A stretch of DNA of 64,000 nucleotides from Caballeronia arationis (GTDB taxonomy: Bacteria; Pseudomonadota; Gammaproteobacteria; Burkholderiales; Burkholderiaceae): positions 78,270-142,269 of the forward strand of contig NZ_FCOG02000013.1 of NCBI RefSeq assembly GCF_001544975.2. The letters run 5' to 3'. Under the pieces are notes generated by a model. It did not search any database and had not been told where the DNA came from. It worked only from the letters and a program-made list of their open reading frames with translations. This document shows, in pieces, positions 38,569 to 47,503 of the stretch; positions within the stretch are counted from its first letter, which is position 1; every line of letters begins with the position of its first letter. The translations under genes were made by a program, and so were the position numbers.

Positions 38569-38781
38569 TTAGTGCATCTTCTTCGGCAGCATCTGGCTGC
38601 GCAGGCGCTTGCGCAGACGGCTCACGGCCGCTGCCTTTTTGCGCTTGCGAGCCGTCGTCGGCTTTTCGTACGACTGGCGTTCACGCAACTCGGCGATCAG
38701 GCCGTTCTTTTCGATCGTGCGACGGAAGCGGCGGATCGCCACGTCGAACGGCTCGTTTTCTTTCAAAACAATAGTGGTCAT
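38569..38781 (-). CDS. rpsU: 30S ribosomal protein S21
   Basis: A 70-residue basic protein, [19 protein letters not shown] through [14 protein letters not shown]21 is a late-assembling protein of the small subunit involved in initiation on the 3' end of 16S rRNA. The length and the conserved ENEPFDVA and RREFRR-like segments fit. It stands alone here, not with dnaG/rpoD. A C-terminal LPKKMH is typical of the betaproteobacterial form. Confidence 0.95.
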   Translation of the reverse strand: MTTIVLKENEPFDVAIRRFRRTIEKNGLIAELRERQSYEKPTTARKRKKAAAVSRLRKRLRSQMLPKKMH

Positions 38782-39102
38782 GGAATTCCTAAATCGCTAA
38801 ACGTATTTCTGACTGCGAGGACGGATCTTGCGGCCCGTACCACGCGCCGGCACTCCGATCGTCCGCCCAACACGGCGGACACGAGCAAAGCGGCCACGGA
38901 GGCCGGAAAAGAGAGAGTTGGGATTGACCGCCGAAGCGGCATGCGCACTTGAGAAGAACTTCTGAAATGACGCACTTCGGGCCGCCGGGCGCAGCGCAGA
39001 AACACCGCGCCGTCGGGCAAAAATCTCGATTCGGGCGCGATGTTACCAGATAGCTTGCGAATCGCCAAGATCCCAACTCTCTGATGTGATTGGATTTTTC
39101 GG
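38782..39102. other. rpsU upstream region with a 13-bp inverted repeat
   Basis: These 321 bases have no supported gene. AGAGAGTTGGGAT at 38912-38924 pairs exactly with ATCCCAACTCTCT at 39070-39082, enclosing about 145 bases with several small GC-rich hairpins. The rpsU promoter must lie here but was not pinpointed. A structured leader or small RNA is possible. Confidence 0.4.
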
Positions 39103-40053
39103 CTACCTGGCCGGCGCGCTCGCCTTATTGAGCACGTCGATGTCGTCGGCGGAGAGCGTGAGGTGCGTCGCCGCTGCCAGACTTTCGAGCTGCTCGACCG
39201 ACGTCGCGCTCGCGATCGGCGCCGTCACGCTCGGCCGCGCGATCACCCACGCCAGCGCCACGGTCGCGGGCGTCGTGCCGTGCCGGTTTGCGACCTCGAC
39301 GAGCGCATCGACGATTTTCAGGCCGCGGTCGTTCAGATATTTCTCGACCCGCGAGCCACGCGCCGCGTTTTTCAGATCGTCCTTCGAACGGTACTTGCCG
39401 CTCAAAAAGCCGCTCGCCAGGCTGAAATACGTGACGACGGCGATCGTGTGCTTCTCGGCGACAGGCTCGAGACCGGTTTCGTAGCCTTCACGGTCGTACA
39501 GGTTGTATTCGGGCTGAAGCACCTGGTACGCCGGCAACCCCGTGTCCTTCGATACTTTCAGCGCCTCCTCCAGCCGCGCGCCCGAGTAGTTCGACGCGCC
39601 GATCACCCGCACCTTGCCCGCATCGATCAGCTTTTGGTACGCGCCGAGCGTCTCGTCGAACGGCGTCTTGTCGTCGTCGAGGTGCGAAAAATAGACGTCG
39701 ATGTAATCCGTTTGCAAGCGCCGCAGCGAATCGTCGACAGCGGCCGCGATGTTCGCCGCCGACAGACCCGACCGCGTGCTCAGCATGCCGACCTTGGTCG
39801 CGAGCACGATCTTGTCGCGCTTGCCGCTTTGCCTGAACCACTTGCCGATGATGGTCTCCGACTCGCCGCCCTTGTGGCCGTCGACCCAGGCGGAGTAGAC
39901 GTCGGCGGTATCGACGAAATTCAGGCCGTGGTCGACGAAGGCATCGAGGATAGAGAACGACGTGCGCTCGTCGGCGGTCCAGCCGAAGACATTGCCGCCG
40001 AAGACGAGCGGTGCGACCTGCAGGTCCGAGGTTCCGATGGTGCGTTTTTGCAT
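39103..40053 (-). CDS. Aldo/keto reductase
   Basis: This 316-residue TIM-barrel oxidoreductase starts MQKRTIGTSDLQVAPLVFGG. The catalytic tetrad is visible as Asp (FVDTADVYS), Tyr (DVYSAW), Lys (LATKVGML) and His (YFSHLDDDK). The C-terminal NADPH-site segment is ASATSVEQL. It resembles the AKR11/YajO-like group of unknown physiological substrate. A very long open frame continues upstream of ATG 40053, antisense to the glycosyltransferase gene, and is an artefact of GC bias. It is divergent from that gene, 186 bases apart. Confidence 0.9.
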   Translation of the reverse strand: MQKRTIGTSDLQVAPLVFGGNVFGWTADERTSFSILDAFVDHGLNFVDTADVYSAWVDGHKGGESETIIGKWFRQSGKRDKIVLATKVGMLSTRSGLSAANIAAAVDDSLRRLQTDYIDVYFSHLDDDKTPFDETLGAYQKLIDAGKVRVIGASNYSGARLEEALKVSKDTGLPAYQVLQPEYNLYDREGYETGLEPVAEKHTIAVVTYFSLASGFLSGKYRSKDDLKNAARGSRVEKYLNDRGLKIVDALVEVANRHGTTPATVALAWVIARPSVTAPIASATSVEQLESLAAATHLTLSADDIDVLNKASAPAR

Positions 40054-40239
40054 GAGGGCTCCGGTAGCGATTGGGACGGACGAAAGAGGATACGCGCGAA
40101 CGCCCGCGGCTGCTGGCGCTATCCGAATGGAGCTTGCGCGCGAATCGGACGAACAGGAGCGGTTTTCCGGCCCAGTTCCGCGCTTCGCTTCCCAGGACGC
40201 ACGCCGATAATTCCGCAACATCCCTGTATTGCCGAGACT

Positions 40240-42480
40240 ATGAACGCATCGAACGAATCGAACGAGCCGTCTGCCCGCAGGCCGCTTACCGAAGAACAGC
40301 AATTCGATCGGGACCTCGTGCACGTGCTCGAGGCCGCCATCGAACGGCATCAGACCTTGCACCTCGACGAGGCCGAAACGCTGTATCGCCTGATACTCGA
40401 CGCGCGGCCCGCGCACGCCGACGCGAACTTCAACCTGGGCATGCTGACAGCCCAGCGCGGCCAGTACGAAGCGTCCGTGCCGTTCTTCGAGGCCGCGATC
40501 GGCACCGATCCGACGCAGCACATCTACTGGGCCAACTATGTCGACGTGCTGACGCGCAGCGGCCAGGTCGCCGCGGCGAATCTCGTGCTCGACCTCGCGC
40601 GCACGCAAGGCGTGAACGGGCCGGCGATCGACCGGCTCGCCGCTGAACTGCGCGAGGCGACACAAGCGCGCGAAGCCGTCGCGGCGAACGACGGCCGCAC
40701 TTCGCCCACGCCCCAGGAACTCAGCCAGTTGCGCGCGCACTATTCCGCCGGACGCATCGAGGAAGCCGTCGCGCTCGCGCGCACGCTGACCACGCGCGAT
40801 CCGGCGTTCGAGTTCGGCTGGGAGATCATCGGCGTCGGTTCCGTCAAGCTGATGGATCTGAAACGCGGTATCGCCGCGCTGCGCCGTCTGATGGAACTGC
40901 GGCCCGATTTCATCGATGCGCGCCGCATCCTCGCGGACGCCCTGCGTCTTTGCGACAAATTCTTCGAAGCCGAAGCCGAGTGCCGCACGATGATCGCGCA
41001 GGACCCGAACTATGGCGAGGCGCACCGCATTCTCGGCATGACGCTGCGCTCCATGCTGCGTCTCGACGAAGCGCAGGCGGCGTGCCGCCGTGCGATCGAA
41101 ATCGATCCGCTCTCGGCGCAGGCTCACGACACGCTCGGCGTCATCCTGCTGGATCAGGCGCTCGTCGACGAAGCCGAAGCGCATCACCGGCGTGCGATCG
41201 AACTGAAGCCGAATGTCGACGGCGCGCACGAGAACATGCTGTTCTGCCTGACGCACAAGGACGACATCGATCCGAAGGCGCTCTTCCAGCAGCACCTGTA
41301 CTTCGCCGAACAATGCGAAAAGCCGCTGCTCGGCACCTGGAAGAAGCATCGCAACGCCAGCGATCCGAACCGCCGCATCCGCGTCGGCTTCGTGTCCGGC
41401 GACTTCAACAAGCACCCTGTCGCCGTCTTCATGGAGCCGGTCTTCCGCCATCTGGCGAACGACCCGAGCGTGTCCGTGCACGCCTACTACAACCGTTCCG
41501 TGAACGACGAGGTCACGCACAGGCTGCGTTCGCTCGTCGAGCGCTGGCATGACATTTCCGGCCTCCCGGACGCTGCGCTGGCCGACAAGATCCGCGCGGA
41601 CGGCATCGACGTGCTGATCGACCTGTCCGGCCATACCGGCTACAACCGGCTCCTGACCTTCGCACGCAAGCCGGCGCCGGTCCAGGCGACATGGATGGGC
41701 TATCTCGGCACGACCGGCATGACGTCGATGGATTACTACATCGCCGATCGCTTCTATGTGCCGCGCGAGCAGATCGACGGCCAGTTCACGGAGAAGATTG
41801 CGTATCTGCCTGCGTTCGCGGCCTTCCAGCCGCCGGAAGCCGCGCCGCCGCTCAACGCGCTTCCCGCGCTGCGCAACGGCCACATCACATTCGGCAGCTT
41901 CAACCGCTTCAACAAGCTCCGTCCGCGCACGATCGCGCTCTGGTCCGAACTGCTGCGGGCGTTGCCGGACGCCCGCATGATGATCGCCGGCATGCCGCGC
42001 GACAACAGTCACACGATCCTCACCGAGTGGTTCGCGAAGGAAGGCGTCGAGGCAAGCCGCCTTGAATTCCGCCATCGCGCCCAGCTGGAAAGGTATCTCG
42101 CGCATCACCTCGACGTCGACATCGCGCTCGACACGTTCCCCTACGCCGGCGGCGTGACCACCCTGCAGGCCATGTGGATGGGCGTGCCGACGCTCACCGT
42201 CCCGGGCGACCTGATCGCGAGCCGGGGCAGCATCTCGGCGCTCTCCCATGCGGGGCTCGAGGACTTCGTCGCGAAGGACAGCGCCGACTTTGTGGCTAAG
42301 GGTGTGGCGTGCGCCGCCGATATACAGAGGCTCGCGCAGATTCGCGACGGCATGCGGGAGCGCTGCATGCAGTCGCCGTCGTTCGCGGCGGACACGGTGG
42401 CCGCGGGCTTTTCGCGCGCGGTGCGCAAGATGTGGCAGCGCTGGTGCGCAGGCGAAGCACCCGCCACGTTCGAGGCCTGA
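40240..42480 (+). CDS. TPR/SPINDLY-type O-GlcNAc transferase-like protein, candidate flagellin glycosyltransferase
   Basis: A 746-residue protein. Tetratricopeptide repeats occupy about 40-330 (LDEAETLYRLILDARPAHAD, then units at about 250-325 such as LDEAQAACRRAIEIDPLSAQA). The C-terminal OGT-like GT41 catalytic region (about 365-735) includes RIRVGFVSGDFNKHPVAVF, QATWMGYLGTTG, ITFGSFNRFNKL and the nucleotide-sugar segment DTFPYAGGVTTLQAMWMGVP. Eukaryotic OGT adds GlcNAc to Ser/Thr. In Burkholderia a glycosyltransferase of this type next to fliC glycosylates flagellin (recalled literature). Its position 265 bases before fliC supports that role; the sugar is not determined. Confidence 0.9.
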   Translation: MNASNESNEPSARRPLTEEQQFDRDLVHVLEAAIERHQTLHLDEAETLYRLILDARPAHADANFNLGMLTAQRGQYEASVPFFEAAIGTDPTQHIYWANYVDVLTRSGQVAAANLVLDLARTQGVNGPAIDRLAAELREATQAREAVAANDGRTSPTPQELSQLRAHYSAGRIEEAVALARTLTTRDPAFEFGWEIIGVGSVKLMDLKRGIAALRRLMELRPDFIDARRILADALRLCDKFFEAEAECRTMIAQDPNYGEAHRILGMTLRSMLRLDEAQAACRRAIEIDPLSAQAHDTLGVILLDQALVDEAEAHHRRAIELKPNVDGAHENMLFCLTHKDDIDPKALFQQHLYFAEQCEKPLLGTWKKHRNASDPNRRIRVGFVSGDFNKHPVAVFMEPVFRHLANDPSVSVHAYYNRSVNDEVTHRLRSLVERWHDISGLPDAALADKIRADGIDVLIDLSGHTGYNRLLTFARKPAPVQATWMGYLGTTGMTSMDYYIADRFYVPREQIDGQFTEKIAYLPAFAAFQPPEAAPPLNALPALRNGHITFGSFNRFNKLRPRTIALWSELLRALPDARMMIAGMPRDNSHTILTEWFAKEGVEASRLEFRHRAQLERYLAHHLDVDIALDTFPYAGGVTTLQAMWMGVPTLTVPGDLIASRGSISALSHAGLEDFVAKDSADFVAKGVACAADIQRLAQIRDGMRERCMQSPSFAADTVAAGFSRAVRKMWQRWCAGEAPATFEA

Positions 42481-42623
42481 GGCAGCGGCAAAGCCGTGCG
42501 CCGCAGTCCCGATCGGGGCAGTCCGGCGCGCGATCCGGGGTGGCGGCGACAAACGTTTGCCCTTCAGGAAGCGTGCGGCACAAGGCTTCTTCGACATTCC
42601 GCAGGCAAATGCAATGAGACGCC

Positions 42624-42650
42624 TAAAGTTTGCCGAAGACGGGCCGAAAA
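42624..42650 (+). promoter_or_regulatory. Sigma-28 (FliA) promoter for fliC
   Basis: TAAAGTTT, 11 bases, GCCGAAAA: a perfect -35 and a one-base-different -10 relative to the FliA consensus, 95 bases before the fliC ATG. It is the best promoter match in the window. Confidence 0.93.
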
Positions 42651-42745
42651 CCTAAACAAGCGGCCAGACAAAACGACGGACGCTTCCGCCATAAACGGCT
42701 TTGTCAACAGACGAAACACCTGCCAGGCCTCATTGGAGAAATAAC

Positions 42746-43897
42746 ATGATCGGTATTAACAGCAACATCAACTCGCTGGTCGCCCAGCAAAACCTGAATG
42801 GCACGCAGAGCGCCCTGTCGTCGGCGATTACGCGCCTTTCGTCGGGCAAGCGCATCAACAGCGCAGCTGACGACGCAGCAGGCCTCGCCATCGCTTCGCG
42901 CATGACCTCGCAGATCAACGGCCTGAATCAAGGCGTGTCGAACGCCAACGACGGCGTGTCGATGGTCCAGACGGCATCGAGCGGTCTGAGCCAGATCACG
43001 GACAACCTTCAGCGTATCCGCCAGCTCGCCGTGCAGGCATCGAGCGGCTCGCTGTCGACGGCCGACAAGACGTCGCTGCAAAAGGAAGTGACGCAGCGTA
43101 TCAGCGAAATCAACCGCATCTCGTCGCAAACGACGTACAACGGCACGAACCTGCTCGACGGCACCGCCGGCAGCAAGACGTTCCAGGTCGGCGCGAACGT
43201 CGGCCAGTCGATCACGATCGACCTCGGCACGGGCGCGAACGTCTCGGCCCTGTCGCTCGGCGGCAGCACCCCGCAGAAGGGCACGGTCGTCGGCACGATC
43301 GACGGTCTCTCCCTGAACGCTTCGGGCGCAGCGGTCACCAGCGGCTCCGCCGCGATCACCTCGGTCAACGTCATTGCCGACGGCAACGGCGGCTACACGT
43401 TCACCGACCAGGACAACAAGTCCCTCGGCGACGGCACGACCGCAACGGGTACGTTCGACTCGTCCAACGTGTTCGGCAGCCTCACGACCGCGGGCGGCAT
43501 CACGCTGAACAGCACCAACGTGCCGTCGGCCACCACCGCACAAACGACGGAACTCGCGACGCTGAACGCGAACAGCAAGCCGCCCCAAGTGTCGCAGATC
43601 GACATCAGCGCGACCGACGGTGCATCGTCGGCGATCGAAGCGGTCGACAACGCACTGAACTCGGTCAACGCATTGCAGGCTCAGCTGGGCGCCGTGCAGA
43701 ACCGCTTCAGTTCGGTGGCCGCCACGCAGACCGCACAGGCCACTAACCTGTCGTCCGCTCAATCGCAGATCACCGACGCGAACTTCGCGCAGGAAACCGC
43801 GAACCTGAGCAAGGCGCAAGTGCTGCAGCAAGCAGGCATCTCGGTTCTGGCGCAAGCGAACTCGATGCCCCAGCAGGTCCTGAAGCTCCTCGGCTAA
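42746..43897 (+). CDS. fliC: Flagellin FliC
   Basis: This 383-residue filament protein is exported by the flagellar type III system, so it has no signal peptide. The N-terminal D0/D1 domain is MIGINSNINSLVAQQNL to about 175, with LSSGKRINSAADDAAGLAIA. The variable middle (about 176-290) is Thr/Ser/Gly-rich, offering O-glycosylation sites. The C-terminal D1/D0 coil ends QANSMPQQVLKLLG. TGGAGAAATAAC precedes ATG 42746; the longer frame from 42701 is rejected. It is transcribed from the sigma-28 promoter at 42624 and is followed by fliD. Confidence 0.97.
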   Translation: MIGINSNINSLVAQQNLNGTQSALSSAITRLSSGKRINSAADDAAGLAIASRMTSQINGLNQGVSNANDGVSMVQTASSGLSQITDNLQRIRQLAVQASSGSLSTADKTSLQKEVTQRISEINRISSQTTYNGTNLLDGTAGSKTFQVGANVGQSITIDLGTGANVSALSLGGSTPQKGTVVGTIDGLSLNASGAAVTSGSAAITSVNVIADGNGGYTFTDQDNKSLGDGTTATGTFDSSNVFGSLTTAGGITLNSTNVPSATTAQTTELATLNANSKPPQVSQIDISATDGASSAIEAVDNALNSVNALQAQLGAVQNRFSSVAATQTAQATNLSSAQSQITDANFAQETANLSKAQVLQQAGISVLAQANSMPQQVLKLLG

Positions 43898-44060
43898 GCA
43901 TCGTCATGGCCATGACCGGCGCGCACGCCGTACCGCGCGCCGGACGAAGTACACCGGGAGGCTTGCCTCCCGATCGGCATTTCTGTTTTACGCATCACCC
44001 TGTCATTTCTGAGCAGGCATTCCTCAACCGATCAGGCAATCGCCAGGAGCGGAGTCATAC

Positions 44061-45572
44061 ATGTCCACGGTAGCAACCACGTCGGCGTCCACAGTCGACC
44101 CGAACAGTGCAGTCCAGCAGGCCGCCCAGTCGATCATCAGCGGCTCGACCAATTCGTCGATGGACGTGAACTCCCTCGTTACCGCGATCGTTAATGCAAA
44201 GGTGGCGGGCCAGACCGACGCGCTCACCTCGAAGCAAACCAAGGACAACACGCAACTCACCGCGGTCGGCACGCTGAAATCCGTGCTGTCGCTCTTGCAA
44301 AGCGCAGCCAGCTCGCTCGCCGACGGCACCACGCTCAACGCCTTCACGGCGACCGGCAGCGGCAAGGGTCTGACGGGCACGGCAAGCACCGGCGCCGTGG
44401 CCGGCAGCTACGCCGTTTCGGTGAGCAACATCGCCACGTCGCAGTCCATCACCTCGGGCGCGTTCAGCAGCACCGCGCAGCTCGGCACGGGCACGATGAA
44501 CCTGTCGATCGGCGGCAAGAGCATGTCGATCAACATCGATTCGACCAATAACACGCTCGCGGGCATCGCTTCTGCGATCAACTCGGGCACGGGCAATCCC
44601 GGCGTCACGGCCACCATCGTCAACGGCACGGATGGCGCGCACCTCGTGCTGCGCTCGTCGTCGACCGGCCAGGCGAACGGCATCAACGTTTCGGTCACAC
44701 CGACCACCGACAACGGCCTGAGCAATCTCAACGTCGTAACGACCTACTCCGGCGCCACGACCTCGAACGGCGTCACGACGCCCGCGCAAACAGCGGTCAA
44801 TTCGTCGAACTGGACGCAGACGACGGCCGGCATGGACGCCAATTTCACGATCGCCGGCACAGCCGCGACGAGCGCGACCAACACGGTCACGGGCGCGCTG
44901 ACGGGCGTTTCGCTGACCCTGACGGCCGATGCGGTCGGCACCACGCAGACCCTCACGGTCGCGCAGGACACGACGGGCCAGCAGACCGCCATCGACGGAT
45001 TCGTGACGGCCTATAACAACTTCATCAGCACGGCATCGTCGCTGACCGCGTTCGATTCGACGCAGGCAAAGGGTTCGCAGGGCGGCGCGCTGCTCGGCGA
45101 CTCGATGATGAACATGATCCGCAACACGCTGTCGAGCACGATCAGCAAGGGCGTGGGCGTGGGTACGAACCAGGTCAACCTCGCATCGATCGGCATCACG
45201 CTGCAGCCCGACGGCTCGCTGAAAACCGACGAAGACGCCCTCAAGGCGGCACTGACGAGCAACCCCGGCACGGTCTCCTCGCTCTTCAACTCGACGACCG
45301 GCGTCGCCGCGACTTTGAACACCAGCCTGACGTCGTTCCTGCAGACGGGCGGCATCATCGACACGCGCACGACCGCGCTCAACGCCGACCTGCAAAGCAT
45401 CGCCGATCAGCAGACGCAGCTGACCGCCTATACGGCGCAGCTCACTACGTCGTATAACGCGCAATTCACGGCGCTCAACACGCTGATGTCGCAGATGTCG
45501 AACCAGTCGAGCTATCTCACGCAGCTCTTCGGCGGCACCAACAGCGCCGGCGCGATGGCGACCAACAAGTAA
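44061..45572 (+). CDS. fliD: Flagellar filament cap protein FliD
   Basis: A 503-residue hook-associated protein 2 that caps the filament and folds incoming flagellin. The N-terminal FliD_N region contains SMDVNSLVTAIVNAKVAGQTDALTS (given here in two parts: SMDVNSLVTAIV and NAKVAGQTDALTS). The middle is Ser/Thr-rich and variable; the C-terminal coiled coil runs from about 400 to 490, ending SQMSNQSSYLTQLFGG. Export is by the flagellar apparatus, so there is no signal peptide. AGGAG precedes the ATG. It lies 163 bases after fliC; no separate sigma-28 site was seen. Confidence 0.96.
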   Translation: MSTVATTSASTVDPNSAVQQAAQSIISGSTNSSMDVNSLVTAIVNAKVAGQTDALTSKQTKDNTQLTAVGTLKSVLSLLQSAASSLADGTTLNAFTATGSGKGLTGTASTGAVAGSYAVSVSNIATSQSITSGAFSSTAQLGTGTMNLSIGGKSMSINIDSTNNTLAGIASAINSGTGNPGVTATIVNGTDGAHLVLRSSSTGQANGINVSVTPTTDNGLSNLNVVTTYSGATTSNGVTTPAQTAVNSSNWTQTTAGMDANFTIAGTAATSATNTVTGALTGVSLTLTADAVGTTQTLTVAQDTTGQQTAIDGFVTAYNNFISTASSLTAFDSTQAKGSQGGALLGDSMMNMIRNTLSSTISKGVGVGTNQVNLASIGITLQPDGSLKTDEDALKAALTSNPGTVSSLFNSTTGVAATLNTSLTSFLQTGGIIDTRTTALNADLQSIADQQTQLTAYTAQLTTSYNAQFTALNTLMSQMSNQSSYLTQLFGGTNSAGAMATNK

Positions 45573-45591
45573 TCCCGGGGACCGCAACGCA

Positions 45592-45891
45592 ATGAACCAG
45601 CACGATGTGATTCAGCAAGCCTGGGCACTGACGGAACAGATCGAAGCGGCGACGGCCGGGTGCGACTGGCCGCGCGCGGCGGAACTCGCCGAAGCGCGCG
45701 CGCCGCTCCTGATGTCGCTACAGGCCGATCAGCCCGCCGACGCGCTCGCGACGATCCGCAAGATCCAGTCGAGCATCGAAGCGGTGACGCAGGCGGCCGG
45801 GATTGCGCAGGAAGCGCTCGTCGCGAACCATCGGCGCTCGATGGAACGCGCCAGCGCCGCGAGCCGCTATCAGCAGGCAGCACGCTTCTAA
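45592..45891 (+). CDS. fliT: Flagellar export chaperone FliT-like protein
   Basis: A 99-residue helical protein 19 bases after fliD. Its size, position and helical pattern (VIQQAWALTEQIEAATAGCDWPRAAELAEARAPL, split by a Trp-Pro turn; an all-helix C-terminus) match FliT, the FliD chaperone that also binds FlhDC in enterics. Direct sequence identity to E. coli FliT is too low to assess by eye, so the call rests on context and fold. Confidence 0.8.
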   Translation: MNQHDVIQQAWALTEQIEAATAGCDWPRAAELAEARAPLLMSLQADQPADALATIRKIQSSIEAVTQAAGIAQEALVANHRRSMERASAASRYQQAARF

Positions 45892-45972
45892 AGTTTTTCC
45901 AGCGACAGCCGATAACCTTAATAACAACAACAAGAACGACGCGTCGAAGCACGGCGCAATGCTTCGCTCTTG

Positions 45973-45997
45973 ATGCCCGCCTCGGCGGGCATTTCTT
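45973..45997. terminator. Terminator between fliT and the cation exchanger
   Basis: The stem ATGCCCGC / GCGGGCAT with a 4-base loop is followed by a TTTCTTATTT tract. It lies between convergent fliT (plus) and the exchanger (minus). Confidence 0.75.
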
Positions 45998-46015
45998 ATT
46001 TGTGCGGCCGTTTTT

Positions 46016-47026
46016 TCAGCGCCCGAGCGTCAGCGTGAGATACGCGCCGTACAGCACGCCGTTGCCGAGCAGCGCCCACAACACCACGCCATTGCTCCGT
46101 GCATTGAAGCGCAGCCACGCGGCCGCGGCGAGCGTGATCAGAACGCCCGTGAGCACTTCGACACGCGGTTCCCAGGGTGTCAGCATGATGCCGATGGCCG
46201 GCAGCAGCGTGCCCTGAAACACCATCGCGCCCGTGATGTTGCCGAACGCCAGCGTGTCCTTGCCGCGCCTAGCCCAGAGGATGCTGTTCACCTTCTCCGG
46301 CAGTTCGGTCGCGATCGGAATGATAATCAGCGACAGCAGCAGCGCCGACACGCCCAGCACCTGCGACACGCCTTCCACGCCGTGAATGAAGCCCTTCGCG
46401 CCACCGACCAGAAGCGCGATCCCGATGGCGAACTGAAGCACGATCGTGGCGAGCGAGGTCGGCAGGCCGAGTCGCGAGACGAAAAGCCGTTCGGGCGCCT
46501 CGGTGCCGTGGCCGCTTTCGACGAGTCCCGCCGATGCCCTGAACGTCGATATCACATACACCACGTACACGCCGACGAGACTCGCCGCGAAGAGCGCCCG
46601 CACCTGCCACGCGTGGTGCGGCACGAACATCGCGCCGGCCGCGATGGCGAATGCGCACAGGAAGAAGTTGAGATCGCGCGTGAAGCCGCTGCGTTCCGGT
46701 GAAATCACCCCACGCATGCCGCGCGACTTCAGGATCGCAAGCGTCATCAGGCAGGTGGAGAGCGTCGCGAGCATGAGTGGCGCGCCGAGAATCGCGCCGA
46801 CGCCGATCTCCTCGTTGACCGCCCGGCTCGCGGTGCCGCCGAGCAGCGCGATGATCGGCACGGTCGTTTCGGGGAGCGCCGTGCCGACGGCGGCGAATAG
46901 CGAGCCGGTCACGCCTTCGGAGATGCCGAGCCGTTCTCCGAGATGTTCGAGCGCGTTCGTGAAGAATTCGGACGCCACGAGAATGACGGCCAGCATCAGC
47001 GCGAGTTCAATGAAAAGCATCGTCAT
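46016..47026 (-). CDS. CaCA-family cation exchanger, probable Mn2+/Ca2+ exporter
   Basis: This 336-residue inner-membrane protein of about 10 helices has both alpha-repeat signatures of the Ca2+:cation antiporter family: FAAVGTALPETTVPIIALLGG (the GTxxPE motif) and IPIATELPEKVNSILW. Family members exchange Na+ or H+ for Ca2+ or related divalent ions. The leader carries a yybP-ykoY riboswitch, which senses Mn2+, so Mn2+ export is the more likely physiological task (inference). ATG 47026 (MTMLFIEL) is chosen for the GAGGTG ribosome site. A second Met three codons in is possible. Confidence 0.9.
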   Translation of the reverse strand: MTMLFIELALMLAVILVASEFFTNALEHLGERLGISEGVTGSLFAAVGTALPETTVPIIALLGGTASRAVNEEIGVGAILGAPLMLATLSTCLMTLAILKSRGMRGVISPERSGFTRDLNFFLCAFAIAAGAMFVPHHAWQVRALFAASLVGVYVVYVISTFRASAGLVESGHGTEAPERLFVSRLGLPTSLATIVLQFAIGIALLVGGAKGFIHGVEGVSQVLGVSALLLSLIIIPIATELPEKVNSILWARRGKDTLAFGNITGAMVFQGTLLPAIGIMLTPWEPRVEVLTGVLITLAAAAWLRFNARSNGVVLWALLGNGVLYGAYLTLTLGR

Positions 47027-47123
47027 GCGGCACCTCGCGACGAGGCGTGCACGGAGACATTCGCGCTGGTGACGGCGCGTGCGGGGGATTGTTTTATGAG
47101 TTGTGGGGACACGATGATTCCAC

Positions 47124-47315
47124 GGTCGGACGTCAGCGAACCATGATGCATCGCGCGCCGTCCGACCAGGAACGACACGATGCATCAATGGTCTCGCCAA
47201 ACCGAGCGGATGAACTCGCGGTCGAACGCGCCACGGCAGAAAAGCCGAGGATGTTGACGCGTTCTCCTTCCGAAGGCGGAAGGAAGGCTACTCCCCAAAG
47301 ACGGGGTGAAGTGTA
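47124..47315 (-). promoter_or_regulatory. yybP-ykoY (manganese) riboswitch upstream of the cation exchanger
   Basis: On the minus strand the conserved elements occur in order: GGGGAGUAGC (47287-47296 region), a variable hairpin CCUUCCG..CGGAAGG, the second conserved loop GCGUCAACAUCCUCGGC (about 47240-47256), and GGCGAGACC (47190-47198) closing the aptamer. This matches the yybP-ykoY consensus, an Mn2+ sensor that switches on exporters. Between the aptamer and the gene, GGUCGGAC/GUCCGACC (47124-47131 with 47160-47167) forms a stem that may belong to the expression platform. No typical terminator U-run was seen, so control may be translational. Confidence 0.88.
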
Positions 47316-47503
47316 GCCCGCGCGCCACGATTCGGCAAGGCGCGTCTCGCGGCGCACATATGGATATGGCGATCGGATCGTTGTCGCCGTAGGTCGCGTT
47401 CGATAATCTACCGGCGCGGGCGCGCGGCTTGCATCCGGTTTGCGCGCCGTCGAACGATAAAGAACGTAACGATCAATCGACCCTCAGGGTCACGGGAGAA
47501 CTC

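Noticed and set aside
40054..42597. Extension of the aldo/keto reductase frame to a 1164-residue protein
   Set aside because: The extra part is antisense to the TPR glycosyltransferase and has shadow-type composition; ATG 40053 gives the family length.
43956..43971. Hairpin GGGAGG/CCTCCC between fliC and fliD as a terminator
   Set aside because: A short stem with no T-run following; fliD may be read through from fliC.
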